Of a DNA stretch of 64,000 bases, positions 39,501-49,300 are shown one piece after another (positions within the stretch are counted from its first letter, which is position 1; every line of letters starts with the position of its first letter). Position numbers and translations under genes: made by a program. The notes under the pieces were generated by a model, which did no database searches, had not been told where the DNA came from, and worked only from the letters and a program-made list of their open reading frames with translations. Origin of the DNA: Owenia fusiformis (taxonomy: Eukaryota; Annelida; Polychaeta; Sabellida; Oweniidae); contig CAIIXF020000008.1 in the NCBI GenBank assembly GCA_903813345.2, forward strand, positions 7,894,366 to 7,958,365. Direction: 5' to 3'.

Positions 39501-39892
39501 TACAAACTCGTGTTCCATCCCAGGAGTCTAAAGCTGTTCCCACCCCCAAACCTGACTCCCAGAAAATGGAAGAACACCCAGGGGCGGACTCTGATAGTGA
39601 TGATGAGAAGGGTGGAGATGCTGAGGAGGTCAAGACTATTGAACCAAAACCAGACTCTAAAATGGAAGTAACTGCAAAAGATACACAAGAGGCTGATAAA
39701 TCTAAAGACACAGATGATAATAACAAAAGTGACACTATCGATGAAAAAAGTGATATAAAGGATGATAAAATGGAGACAGTTGTGGATACTAAAACTGAAG
39801 GTGTACAGAGTATTAAGAAAGAAGTGAAAAGTGACAATGTTACACCTGAAAGTGATAAGGAGGGATCGGGAGATAAAATGGATACCACATGA
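18469..39892 (+). CDS. AQR: RNA helicase Aquarius, spliceosomal intron-binding protein
   Basis: 35 exons in phase: 18469-18500, 21796-21886, 22051-22110, 22684-22724, 23190-about 23268, 23528-23602, 23878-24012, 24372-24440, 24730-24907, 25315-25493, 25811-25924, 26292-26498, 26875-26995, 27365-27457, 27568-27616, 27945-28023, 28223-28322, 28633-28800, 29128-29234, 29435-29604, 29803-29934, 30158-30301, 30739-30808, 31271-31491, 31798-31933, 32215-32265, 32580-32738, 32924-33061, 33463-33534, 33673-33860, 34467-34638, 35110-35366, 36441-36552, 38879-39058, 39464-39892. From the internal ATG at 21818 the product is 1517 aa (human AQR about 1485); the first exon would add 18. An N-terminal helical-repeat region ([13 protein letters not shown]) is followed by an SF1/Upf1-like core: Walker A GPPGTGKT (Lys about 822), EESAQ box (about 1055), GDHHQLPPV (about 1088), [10 protein letters not shown] and VAMSRARLG. 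The C-terminus is acidic. AQR binds the intron upstream of the branch site within the spliceosome. Confidence 0.95.
18969..18978. promoter_or_regulatory. NRF1-like site
   Basis: TGCGCATGCG within a locally CpG-richer stretch (18960-19000) matches the NRF1 palindrome. It could serve a promoter of the head-to-head genes. An ETS-type ACTTCCGG lies nearby at about 18770-18777. No transcript evidence exists here. Confidence 0.35.
19731..20042. repeat. Perfect palindrome, 150-bp arms, 12-nt loop
   Basis: Every base of 19731-19880 pairs with 19893-20042 as reverse complement; the loop is CACTCGACTGTA. The arms contain ATAAATCTTGGGATAAATCC-like internal repeats. The palindrome lies in AQR intron 1 and within the possible 5' overlap with the NO VEIN-like gene. 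Confidence 0.95.
20362..20439 (-). other. Candidate 5' exon of the NO VEIN-like gene
   Basis: On the minus strand a 78-nt segment is bounded by a strong acceptor (polypyrimidine then TTTTGCAG) and a strong donor (GTGAGTTT). One open frame (Thr-Asp-Ile-Ser ... Pro-Pro-Gly) ends in phase 2 and would splice in frame to the acceptor at 16668, just ahead of the MDGNYIPFGGG start. A second open frame of the same exon is not compatible with that acceptor. It could equally be a 5' untranslated exon or a chance match. If real, the 5' ends of this gene and AQR overlap on opposite strands. Confidence 0.35.
22389..22562. repeat. ACAGTACTGT-array MITE, copy 2
   Basis: The ends are TTACACAACCAATC and the complement of TTACACGCTCAATCCGC, giving short terminal inverted repeats. 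The interior is packed with ACAGTACC/GGTACTGT words. It lies in an AQR intron. Confidence 0.6.
24952..25136. repeat. MITE-like element with TACAGTRAAACYTG ends
   Basis: The ends are TACAGTAAAACTTGTC and the complement of TACAGTGAAACCTGTT. The interior repeats GAGGTGTTCCACT-like words. Related sequence occurs at 48155-48360 and 63832-63980. Confidence 0.6.
33240..33412. repeat. Dispersed repeat, uninterrupted copy in AQR intron
   Basis: Contains CCACATAAATCTTTACAGAT, ATCTCATTAGGTTTTGGGCA, TGCTGGGTAAATTAG and GGCAGCCATTTTG, colinear with the copy at 55843-56150. Confidence 0.7.
35690..36340 (+). repeat. ATGTCACCAC-family repeat, copy 3 (long form with internal repeats)
   Basis: It starts TTATGTCACTGCTAAAAAG with GTGGTGACATATTGTTATGG and ends GGTGGTGACATTTTGTCATG. 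Unlike the other copies it carries about four 115-150-bp internal repeats with TTCAAATCTGACTT, GACCTTCAATGACCTT and TTCAACTTGTTTCAAATTGA blocks. It lies in an AQR intron. Confidence 0.7.
36866..38008 (-). CDS. Galactose-3-O-sulfotransferase (galactosylceramide sulfotransferase-like), intronless and nested
   Basis: A 380-aa uninterrupted frame, complete from ATG (38008) to TAA (36866). Residues about 14-33 are a hydrophobic segment ([16 protein letters not shown]) fitting a type II Golgi anchor; a second Met at residue 13 is an alternative start. The 5'-phosphosulfate loop is [17 protein letters not shown] and the 3'-phosphate site is [20 protein letters not shown], both hallmarks of the GAL3ST family (about 400-430 aa). 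The family transfers sulfate from PAPS to O-3 of galactose on glycolipids or glycans; the exact acceptor cannot be told here. Potential N-glycosylation sites include NYT and NKT. The gene lies wholly inside the AQR intron 36553-38878, on the opposite strand, so it may be an old retrocopy or an inserted tandem-family member. It shows no stop or frameshift. Confidence 0.9.
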   Translation of the reverse strand: MYITNYTCQTQLMKSTTNILAIIAIITTIGLYFQDRKSTGTSKDSFWSLKGSPCNPKTNIVFVKVHKCASSTLSNIFQRFGEKHHLKFLLPEDNCYLGGYPEPFKILPGYRGHKYNMMVNHMVFNKQPIRELMPEDTVYIGVVRHPVSHLQSIYNYFKLWERGLPALDQFEQNPILFYGGAKTDLAKTQVKNFQSFHYKLAASANPKATEVERFVKTIDRQFDFVIVADHLKESLLLLKDFLCWSMEDILFVSHKVRNKDSISGEHHIDLKLVERNIQKWSLADFALFEHFNKTLWNKIANIDPDMFENQLNEYNNQLEIVRETCSKYGLSTKNNYENKATLNENNSTEHEESEFSRCSLMYLNPVQYVQRLKLLDSINT

Positions 39893-40186
39893 TGATACTT
39901 CACAAACCAGTTCAAAACTCCCTTCTGAGATCAAAAAGATGAATTGGCATCAACAATCTGTCAATACAGCAATCTTTTAAAAAACATTAAGCAACCTTCG
40001 TTCCAAATTCTATTTATTTTATAAATGCAAATAATACATCACTCATTGAGGTTATTACAGTAAAAACTATGAATTCCAAAATGGTTTCAAACTAGTTGTA
40101 CTGACAATTGCAAATTGTTCAGAGACTAATCGTACATTATAATACAATGTATATTTTTTGTAAAAATAATATATATTTTTACACAG

Positions 40187-40192
40187 AATAAA
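40187..40192 (+). terminator. AQR: AQR polyadenylation signal
   Basis: AATAAA, 295 nt after the AQR stop; the first well-placed signal in the 3' untranslated region. Confidence 0.6.
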
Positions 40193-40439
40193 ATTCCTTT
40201 GTGAATTCTTAATTTAAATAGATTTTAAAAGGCACTAACATTCCCTTATGGGTTCAAATGTGTTGAAGCTTTCGAAATAAAACAGGTCTACAAATAAGGC
40301 TAGGATAAGTTAATTTCTGGCTTCATGCGCACATCCACTATTCAGTTTCACTTTGGGGAGAGATATAGTCAATCTGAAGCATAATCAGTTATGTTTTTGG
40401 GAACAACATCAAAATAATCACCTTGTCTCTTTTAACAGA

Positions 40440-40445
40440 TTTATT
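40440..40445 (-). terminator. F-box gene polyadenylation signal candidate
   Basis: AATAAA on the minus strand, 37 nt past the F-box stop. A second AATAAA on the minus strand at 40013-40018 would make the F-box and AQR mRNAs overlap tail-to-tail. Confidence 0.45.
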
Positions 40446-40481
40446 AAATCTTGAGTTAAGATGTTTCTTGAATACCAGGTT

Positions 40482-42023
40482 TTATGTTGAAAAATCCCCC
40501 CAAAGTATGTTCCTGTGAATTGATTTCCAGTGTTCTAAATTATTCTCTTCAACATCAGGAAGAGTCTCAATAGGGCTCCAATTACATTTCAAGGCAGCCG
40601 ACACCTCCCCATTCAGATGTTCAATCGAGACAGTTTCATTTTGTTCACGAAAGGCAGTCTCCAAGCTAACAATGTAGTAATCTCCATTTTCAGTTTTTCG
40701 TATAACTTCATCATGGTTTTCATCTTGATTCTGTTCAAATAGATCAATCTGTGTTTTAGCCAGCTCAAAATATTTCCAATTTTCTTCCTTCAGGTTAGCA
40801 ATAGCAATGGCTGTGCGGTAATTCAGTTGACCATGATAGCAAAAATATTTTAAGTGAGGACACATAGTTGCCATAGCAACAAGCTCAGAATCAATATTAT
40901 CACTATGACAAAGGCTTGTAAATCCCTTTAAAGTGTTGTGATATTTATCAGTTATTGATGCTAAATCCTGGCCATCACATTGGGCAAACTTTAAGTAACT
41001 TATGGCAACCAATGGAACCTCAGGCTTCAGCAAACCGGCAAGATCCATATATGGTACTCTCGTAACTATGGAAACCTCCACCTCCAATTCAGGAGAGCTC
41101 AATGTAAGCTGCCTCCAAACATCCGAGGATATATTTGGAATTGCAAGAAGAGCATTCTGCTTTGAATAGACCACCATTATCTTCAGTGATTTCAATGGAG
41201 ATCTCCCAATTTCAGTCAACGATAGGAGAACACTCTCACTTAGCATGCTAGAACGAAGACCTAAGTGTGTCAAGTTCTTGAAATATCCTTGGAAAAATGT
41301 TTCCATCGCTTCAGGCCTGGGTCCAATAATGTTTTTACTCACCCAGGTTATCTTCCTCAGATTTGGATCCTCCCAAAATAAATTCAACTTTTCTAGATTC
41401 TGAATCTGGGTATTACTGGAGAGGGATGTCAGTAAATTAAATGTCTGTACACCTGGGTAATAAGGCCACGATTTTACTGCGAAAGAACGCAAGCGATATA
41501 GCGTACTGATCAAATTGTTTATTGGCTCAAACTGGTCACTTATAATCCGAGCTCCTAGATTTGTCATTCTCTTTATTTCATGGACAGTTAGATGTGCACC
41601 AACATCCAATGTAAATGATTCTAGTCTACATGATTTTGAGATGGCATTTAAAACATCTTGCACAACTGGATAGGGATCCTTGACATGCCCATAATACACC
41701 AAAGTTAGATCTTGAAAGAAATGTCCAAACTTTTCGATCATTGCTTTATTCCTTAGTGCAAGATCTATGGCCTTCTCTTTGTCATTTTCATTCTTGTTAC
41801 GCCCAAAGATCAGAATCACAGCTTTGTACCAAAGTGATGGATGGTTGAACATGTCATGCATTGTGCTCGATGTACATGCAGCGTTCAGTCTATCAGGAAG
41901 ATCTAGATAGGACAATATCTTCACTAAGCAAACATCTGGAAGATGTGTCAGGGCCACCGTCTGATTATCATATTCATCAGGCTGATCGGGATCAGCTGCA
42001 TGAGTTTCTTCCTGTCTATCCAT
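40482..42023 (-). CDS. F-box protein with LRR-like C-terminal region
   Basis: A 513-aa intronless coding frame. The first ATG is at 42023, and a TGA lies a short way upstream in the same frame. Residues about 24-75 form an F-box (LPDVCLVKILSYLDLPDRLN ... SLWYKAVI), the module that binds Skp1 in SCF ubiquitin ligases. The remainder has irregular leucine-rich segments (LTHLGLRSSMLSESVLLSL, LKSLKIMVVYS) like FBXL-type substrate receptors, but I cannot assign an orthologue. The 5' leader may contain an intron, since an acceptor-like TTTCTAG lies near 42053. The gene converges on AQR, with stop codons about 590 bp apart. The substrate is unknown. Confidence 0.85.
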   Translation of the reverse strand: MDRQEETHAADPDQPDEYDNQTVALTHLPDVCLVKILSYLDLPDRLNAACTSSTMHDMFNHPSLWYKAVILIFGRNKNENDKEKAIDLALRNKAMIEKFGHFFQDLTLVYYGHVKDPYPVVQDVLNAISKSCRLESFTLDVGAHLTVHEIKRMTNLGARIISDQFEPINNLISTLYRLRSFAVKSWPYYPGVQTFNLLTSLSSNTQIQNLEKLNLFWEDPNLRKITWVSKNIIGPRPEAMETFFQGYFKNLTHLGLRSSMLSESVLLSLTEIGRSPLKSLKIMVVYSKQNALLAIPNISSDVWRQLTLSSPELEVEVSIVTRVPYMDLAGLLKPEVPLVAISYLKFAQCDGQDLASITDKYHNTLKGFTSLCHSDNIDSELVAMATMCPHLKYFCYHGQLNYRTAIAIANLKEENWKYFELAKTQIDLFEQNQDENHDEVIRKTENGDYYIVSLETAFREQNETVSIEHLNGEVSAALKCNWSPIETLPDVEENNLEHWKSIHRNILWGDFST

Positions 42024-43335
42024 TTTAGTCAATAATGCAGCAGAGTCCAGGTTGTTTCACTAGAAAGCAAGAACAAAACATATTAGATTGATTATTGAAT
42101 TGAATGCTTAGTCACTTAATGGTTCATCATTGTCAATCAAAATATATCATGATTACTCGTTTGTCAAACTGCAGACTGGAATGTACATGTACTCAGTCTG
42201 ATAGAGCCCATGATGTAGGCAACTGAAACTCTATAATCTAGCCTATTTGAATTCAATAATAACTTGATAAAATGCAATTATTACTTACATGGCACATAAT
42301 GGGTGTTGAAAAGTGGTGATTCGAAGGATTATTAAGCCGTCGAGTGAAGTATTTTACACGGATTACACAATGTTTTGGGACTCTAAAAATATTTTGGACC
42401 CGGAAGTAAAACCGGAAGTTTTGTCGTGACACGCCAGGTAAAAATTGTAAACCGGTAAAGTTAAAAAAATTGTACCTCCGATTTCTCGATATATCATCGT
42501 TGTTAATTGATTAAGATTGAAAAAAATTACAAGCTTTTTTTAAAACAAAATAGGTTGAACATAAGATGCTCTTGTGTGAATCAAATCAAGCTTGGGTTTG
42601 TTTTACTTCAACATACAAATTTTTATGATTTTTTTCTTTGGAAGGAAGTTTTCTGCAGTCACAATCACATGACTAATTTGAAGAGCATCACATGACATAA
42701 ACAAAGTTTCGAGGAGTTGCCTGTTGTTCACTTATCACATGCTTGATCATATGATGATACTTAGCATTACATTTACAGTACCCCAGTTTTCTTTCAACTT
42801 TCATGCACCATTTTACAGGTACAGTGATGCTGAATTTCTCGAATCTCTATAGATCTAGTGGCCTTAGAAGAAAGTAAATGCCGAACATCAGCTCTACATC
42901 AACGTTCTTCTTGACATCGATGATAGCGACATCATAAACAAGAATATAAGAATGCTCATCTGAAGTGAATCTCCACTAAGGAGTATTGGTTTTAGCCCAG
43001 ATTGGAGTTTCTTTGACAATTTTAAAGAAAAAACATTATTATCATAGGAACTCGTGTTGATCTTGTCTGTTGAGTTTTGATAAAACAAATTTTTTATTTT
43101 TTTAGCTTTCAGATTTGCAGTTCAATAGATGCCTTTTATCCAGCAAGTGTAACTAAGTGGTATCGTTGATCTCACTTTGAGTGAAAAAGTTGAGCTAGAT
43201 GTAGAATTAAAGATTTGTTTAAATCTACACAACGCTTTGAAAGGAGGTACAGAAGGCTTCGGGAAAGAAGGCACGAGAAGCTTTGGAAAATCTGAAACAA
43301 TCAAAGTTACATTCCTGAGCTGAAAGACCTGCAGA
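42024..43335. other. Divergent spacer between the F-box and S28 genes
   Basis: Holds the ETS-type pair, a possible F-box 5' leader intron and, at about 42890-43090, a degraded coding-like stretch (ATCGATGATAGCGACATCAT) that might be a retroelement remnant. There is no intact frame. Confidence 0.4.
42399..42419. promoter_or_regulatory. Tandem ETS-type sites upstream of the F-box gene
   Basis: CCCGGAAGTA and ACCGGAAGTT are 12 bp apart, near the probable 5' end of the F-box gene. Such pairs are common in TATA-less promoters. Motif-only call. Confidence 0.45.
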
Positions 43336-46300
43336 ATGATTGGAAGACAATTTGCGTTTGCTATTCTAGTAGCTCTTCAAATCGATCTCATTTCTGGATT
43401 TGGTAAGACACTTTAACGATAATTTTCAGCATTTTGATATCCCTTCCACTGTGTTGCATATGTGAATTAAGAAATATAGGCCGAAGAGTAGGGCTACTAT
43501 TTTCGAATACAGTCCGCAGGGCTTGGCACAAACGTTTTTTTGTGCCTAGCCCTAAGCGGTGTATTCGAAAATAGTAGCCCTGCTCTGAGGTGAATATTAC
43601 GATTTGAACATGAAAACTCACCAGAATATATTGCAAAATCGTCAGTTTCGATGTTTAGTTCCACTTTTTCATTTCTACTTCCGGTTGAGCTTTTGCACTG
43701 AATGAAACTTAGTACAGAGCCAGGGCATTAATCTCGATTATGCTCTGGATGAAACATTGACTTTGTTCACAGTTTATAGAAGGCGTGAATACAGTCATGT
43801 TCGAGTATGAATTTAAACATTCTTTCATCGTCTTAAGTTCAAGATATGACATTGATTTTAAATACAAGGGGGTTTTAAGATATAATGTTTTTTTTCAAGT
43901 GTTTTACATAAGTGTTTCTGATATGAGGCAATACTCAGTGAAAACAAATTAAGTGATTTTATTTGAAATTGTTTACTTTTAGGTAATAAAACCTTTAAAT
44001 TCTGATTTGGTAAATTAAGAACTTGTCCTAATGGTTAAAATAACAAAAAATGAAAAAATTTCTTACATGGAAGAAAATCTCTGGGAGATCACAGAACATT
44101 TATTGTTAACATATACTTTCAGTTTTAGTAAAATGTTTAATCATTTTAGGTACAAACTATTGGAAGATTCGTGAGCAAGTAGAAGAGCATCGAGATAATG
44201 TCATGCGAAAAAATATCAAGCAAATGTATCATCCTAGATTTCCATCTAGTTTTGAGCCAAAGCCTCTACCTGAGATGTACTTCACACAACCCATGGATCA
44301 CTTTGATCCTACCATCAAGGTAATATATTTTTCCATCGACTCTAATGTTGAACATTTGCGGAGGAAGTGAAAATTTGCAATCAATTTAGTCAGTCAACTG
44401 AACAGCCTATCATTTATTTTTCTTTACCATGCAAACTTTATTATCTAATCTCATCCATGCTTCAACCGCAGGCCTCCATGGCAGATCCAGTATACATTTT
44501 CCTCTTTCTCAAGAAAGGAGGAGGAGAGTTCTTAAGCTCTGTGTATGGAGCTTGATCTCATCAAATAGAGACAAATTAAAGATTTATTGGTCTCAAATGA
44601 AATGTTTCTTCATTTTGATCCCCTCAGAAAAATCAAAGACTTAAAAACAAAGGCTTATTCTGACATTTTATTTTTGACCGCTCGGTTACTTAAATGATAA
44701 ACTTCTGTTCTAGGAGACATATCAGCAGAGATATTTTGTGAACAAGGAGTTTTGGAAAACTAATGGCCCAGTGTTTCTCTATATTGGTGGGGAAGGAGAA
44801 ATCTCATCCTTAGCAATTCAAGGAGGTGAGTTTATAATTTTGGGGATCACATTTCTAATGCATACTAATCTACTTTTTTGAAGTTATATAGATAGAGAAA
44901 TCATATAGTTTTTTTATGTCACCACCAGAAGTAGTGACATATTGGTTGGTTGGTTGCCCTCTGTACAAAAGTAAGAAATGGCAGGTGGTGACACTTTGCA
45001 TGTTCATGCCTTGTATATAAATGTCATTTTCTTGATATTCCAGGTGAAACATATGTCCTTGCCAAGCAGTATGGAGCTCTCATGTTTGCTGTTGAGCACA
45101 GGTTCTATGGAAAGAGCATAAATGAAGATGGGCTAAAGTTGAGCAGTCTGCAGTACCTCTCTAGTCAACAGGCGTAAGTACTGTGCAGTTAAACCTATAA
45201 ACAGTTAAACCAATGCACAGATGAACCAGTGATGAACCAGTGCAGTTTAACCAGTATAAAATGGCTGCGCTCCACCGGCCCTAGTAAATTCTTATTACCA
45301 TTTACATTGCAATTGCTTTAAGAGAAACTGGCTAACTCAGGGTTTGATTTTTAGATTAGCTGATCTTGCTTCATTTCACCGGTTTGCAGAAAAGGAATAT
45401 GGGTTAACAGAACAAAATACTTGGGTCTGTTTCGGTGGTTCTTACCCTGGGGCTTTGTCTGCATGGTTCAGATTGAAGGTAAGGCAACTAACTATAGAAG
45501 ATGTAAAATAGTTCACTATAAAGGGTACACTGATCTTAGTATTTAAGTAATTAGGCATGGCACATGACCAGAATTTGAATGATTTCCACAGTTGCATTCG
45601 GTTTGAAATTTGGGAAATCTTGAAATAGAATAAAAAATGGGCTAGTTTTGGATATTTTCACATGAAGTAGATAATGTTTTAGAGATGCCAACAGTTTATT
45701 AAATATTAGGCCTGAGAATAACATACTGTACTATTTTCATACAGCAACTCCTGTAAATACCTTCATACAGTCATTAAGCTGAATTACAAAATGATAATAT
45801 TTTGATATCCTATATTCATTTATGTTTCTCTAATTCCAGTATCCTCATCTAGTGTATGGGGCCATTGCTAGCTCAGCCCCTGTTAGGGCTAAGGCCAATT
45901 TTGAAGGTTATAATTCTGTGGTAGCTGAGAGCCTTGCTACTCCACTTGTGAATGGCTCTGAGAAGGTGAGGATATATTATTCATGTTTTGTCTGTTATCG
46001 TATTTGGGCATAGGCATATAAGTACACACCACAGCCTTTTGTACTTTACACAGGTACTTGACAGCTTAATCTTTAGGATGAGCCCACATAAAGAATGTTC
46101 CACAAGTATGAAAAGTGCCTTTTACAAAATAGACACACATTCATCTACACCTCCCTCTGGCTCCATATACCTCCAGTTGCCTTTGAAAATTCTTTGATGT
46201 TGAAATAAGGACAGCTGTGTTTCTATTCTTAGTGTGCATTAGTTTCACAACAAATCCCTTCATATACCTCCATTTACACTTGTTTTTATGTCACCACCAA

Positions 46301-49300
46301 AAGTGGTGACATATTGTTATTTCTTTAATGTTGTAACAAGCACAGCTGTGTTTCTACTCTTAGTGTGCATTAGCTGTACAGAGTGCATTCAAGACAGTGG
46401 ACACCATGCTGGACATGGAGCTTTACTCACAGCTAGAGACAGACTTCAAGTCATGTGGGAGCATAAGCCAACATGCAGATACATTCCAGTTTGTTAGCAA
46501 TTTAGCTGATCCTTTTATGGGTGAGTAATACACGTCATGAAATAAATGTGATGAAACTGGAAACATTTTTTTTTAATTTTTACATGTTTTTTATTCCAAT
46601 TTGTAAACTTGATCCCACAATTATAACTATGTACATGTAGTATAAACATACAATATCCACAAAAACTATTGAAAAATGAAGTTTTTATATTTTAGGCACA
46701 GTGCAGTACAATGATGAAGGGGCTGGCTACAATATTACCTCCATTTGTGATGACATGTTAGCAAAGACATCTCCATACCAGAGTCTCAGATATCTATATG
46801 AGGTGAGAACACCATTATGAGATATCTATATGAGGTGGGAACACCATTATGAAAAATTCCAAGTTGGGGAGTTTTGTTCTCTGATAAGGAAGCCAGGTAT
46901 GATGTACACTGAAAGTGAAAGGTACATGTATTAAAAAGTGGTACAGTGTGTTCAACTTTGGTTTAAAGATATTCTGTATCCCTTTCAACCATTCACTAAT
47001 GATCAGTTGGTTGAATGTATTGTACACTGTGATGGATTACATGCACAAAGCTAAGAATATTCAACCTCATAAGGACTTGATTGCTTTTTAGCTTAGATAA
47101 GCGCATGGATGCAATCCATAACAACGCAAGCATAGCGATCATCTACATTCTATATTGACAGGAATAGACAAGTTTGTGCTCACAAAATACAAAATCTCAC
47201 TCATGATTATTATACATGTACTTCAGAAAATGTTGAACAGAACTGAACAAAAGTGTGCTGACAATTCATGGGAGAACTTCATTAAGCAGCTGAGTAATAC
47301 CACGGTGGTGAAAGGTGGCGGTGTAGGCATACGTCAGTGGCTCTACCAGACATGTACACAATTTGGATATTGTAAGTTACCCAAAACATGAATAACCTTA
47401 GTAACCATGTTGTTGTCAAATAGACGAGAGCCAATGAAATTCAATGTTGCTACTCCTAAGAAAATTCAAAATAATAAGCTTTATGTTCTCAGCCTAGTAC
47501 TTTTAGAATAAGGGCTGGTCATTTGTTTATAAGGGTTTTCTGATATTTGTGTAAAAAATTGGAGGTGGGGTTAAAATTTAGCTTTTTACATTAGTATGCC
47601 AGACTACAACTAATAGTTCCAACATCCTCTTGTTTCGTGTGTTTTATGTTCATAGAGTTGTATTTTCATTGAATTTTGAATTTGTTATTTTCAGATCAAT
47701 CCTGTGATGCCAATACGACTTGTATATTCTCTCGCTATATGGACTTTGGTCATAATATAGACATCTGTCAGCAGGTAAACTGTAGATTAGTGTATGATGT
47801 TGAAAATTAGATTTTTTAAAATGGAAATAAGAATTTAAATTAGAATCACAAAAAATCACATAAGAAAGAATTTGGATTGGATCAGACGTTTGGGAATTTT
47901 TACATTTCAGAAAAATATACATTAACATAGTGTAGAATTTGCTTGAGGGCATCATAGAAATATTAGCATATTTGACATTTCTTTGATTCAATCAATTTTA
48001 CCATGTTTTCAATTTACTAATGTAAATTTTCCAGGTGTATGGAGTATCAGGTGATGAGGTGTTTAAGAGAGTAGAATTCACGAACTCTTACTATGGAGGT
48101 GACCACCCTCGTGGAACTCGTATTGTTTTTGTTAATGGTAAGTCCCTCCAAAATACATGTGTTATAACTGGAATGCACTCTATACTGGCCAAAATTGTTC
48201 CTTGAAGAAGTGTTCCGTACAGAGTGGTTATTATGAAAACCATTCCATATTGAGAGGTGTTCCTTACATAGAGGGTTCATTAGCATGTTGGTCAATTGGA
48301 CTTTGATCCTTTGAAAACTGTTTCATATAGAGAGGTGTATCTTGCAGAGAGGTTTTCCATAGTTCTTATACTGTTCATTTACTGAAAATCATCATGTTCT
48401 TATGATGTTTTATGGCTAAGTTTGAGCAACTGACAGATGATCTGTTTGGATTCAGCAGTTGACCAAAGCCTCAAATGTGCATTCATGCTTTGGACCTAGC
48501 TCACATATTTGTACGAGACGGAGGTTACAAATTACAAAATGTGCTTTGCCCTGGTAGCCTAATCTATTGATACTAATAAACGAAAAATGATGCTCACATA
48601 TTTGTACGAAACTGAGGTTGCAAAGTACAAAATGTGCTTTGCTTTGGTAGCCTACTCTATTGATACTAATAAATGAAAAATGATGTCATATATTTCCTTT
48701 CAAGAAGTATTATTCAACGAATTGTTTCTTATGTCATAAATATCTTGTGTAGTTCATTTGTCCTTGACATTGTTGAAGATACTTAAATTTTAAAAATCTT
48801 ATCTTGGGATAGTTAGGAGAATGTCTTCCAAAGGAAAACATTTCAATTCAATTCAATTTATTGGTAAGAACAAATATGATTTACATAATAAGACATAGTA
48901 GGTGACATCATTTTCAGACGTTTATACCCACACATACGAGAACAAAATAAATGATACAAAAATCTAATATAAGAATTAAGTCGAACAGTGATAAAAAAAT
49001 CTTGGTATTTAAATGACACTACTTTAATTTTTAAAGGTGAATGGATGCATAAACTGATATCTCAGATGAAACTAGATCATGTAAATCATAAGACATACAG
49101 TCATATTCTAAGTCTGGTACTCAATGTTAAAGAACTAATCAATGGTAAAAAGCAAGATCAGTAAATATATACAGAATATAAAATATAAGAATGAATGAAC
49201 CCAACACAAATCAAGTAACATATTAGGATATATGTATATAATATCCAAGAGTGATTATAAAAGCGGTAATATTTCAGAAACATTACTAGGCTATTTCATT

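Noticed and set aside
39460-39934. Two antisense frames of about 150 aa
   Set aside because: Complement of the acidic last AQR exon; Ser/Leu/Ile-rich artefacts.
42890-43100. Possible retroelement coding remnant
   Set aside because: Some codon-like stretches, but stops in all frames and no identifiable motif.
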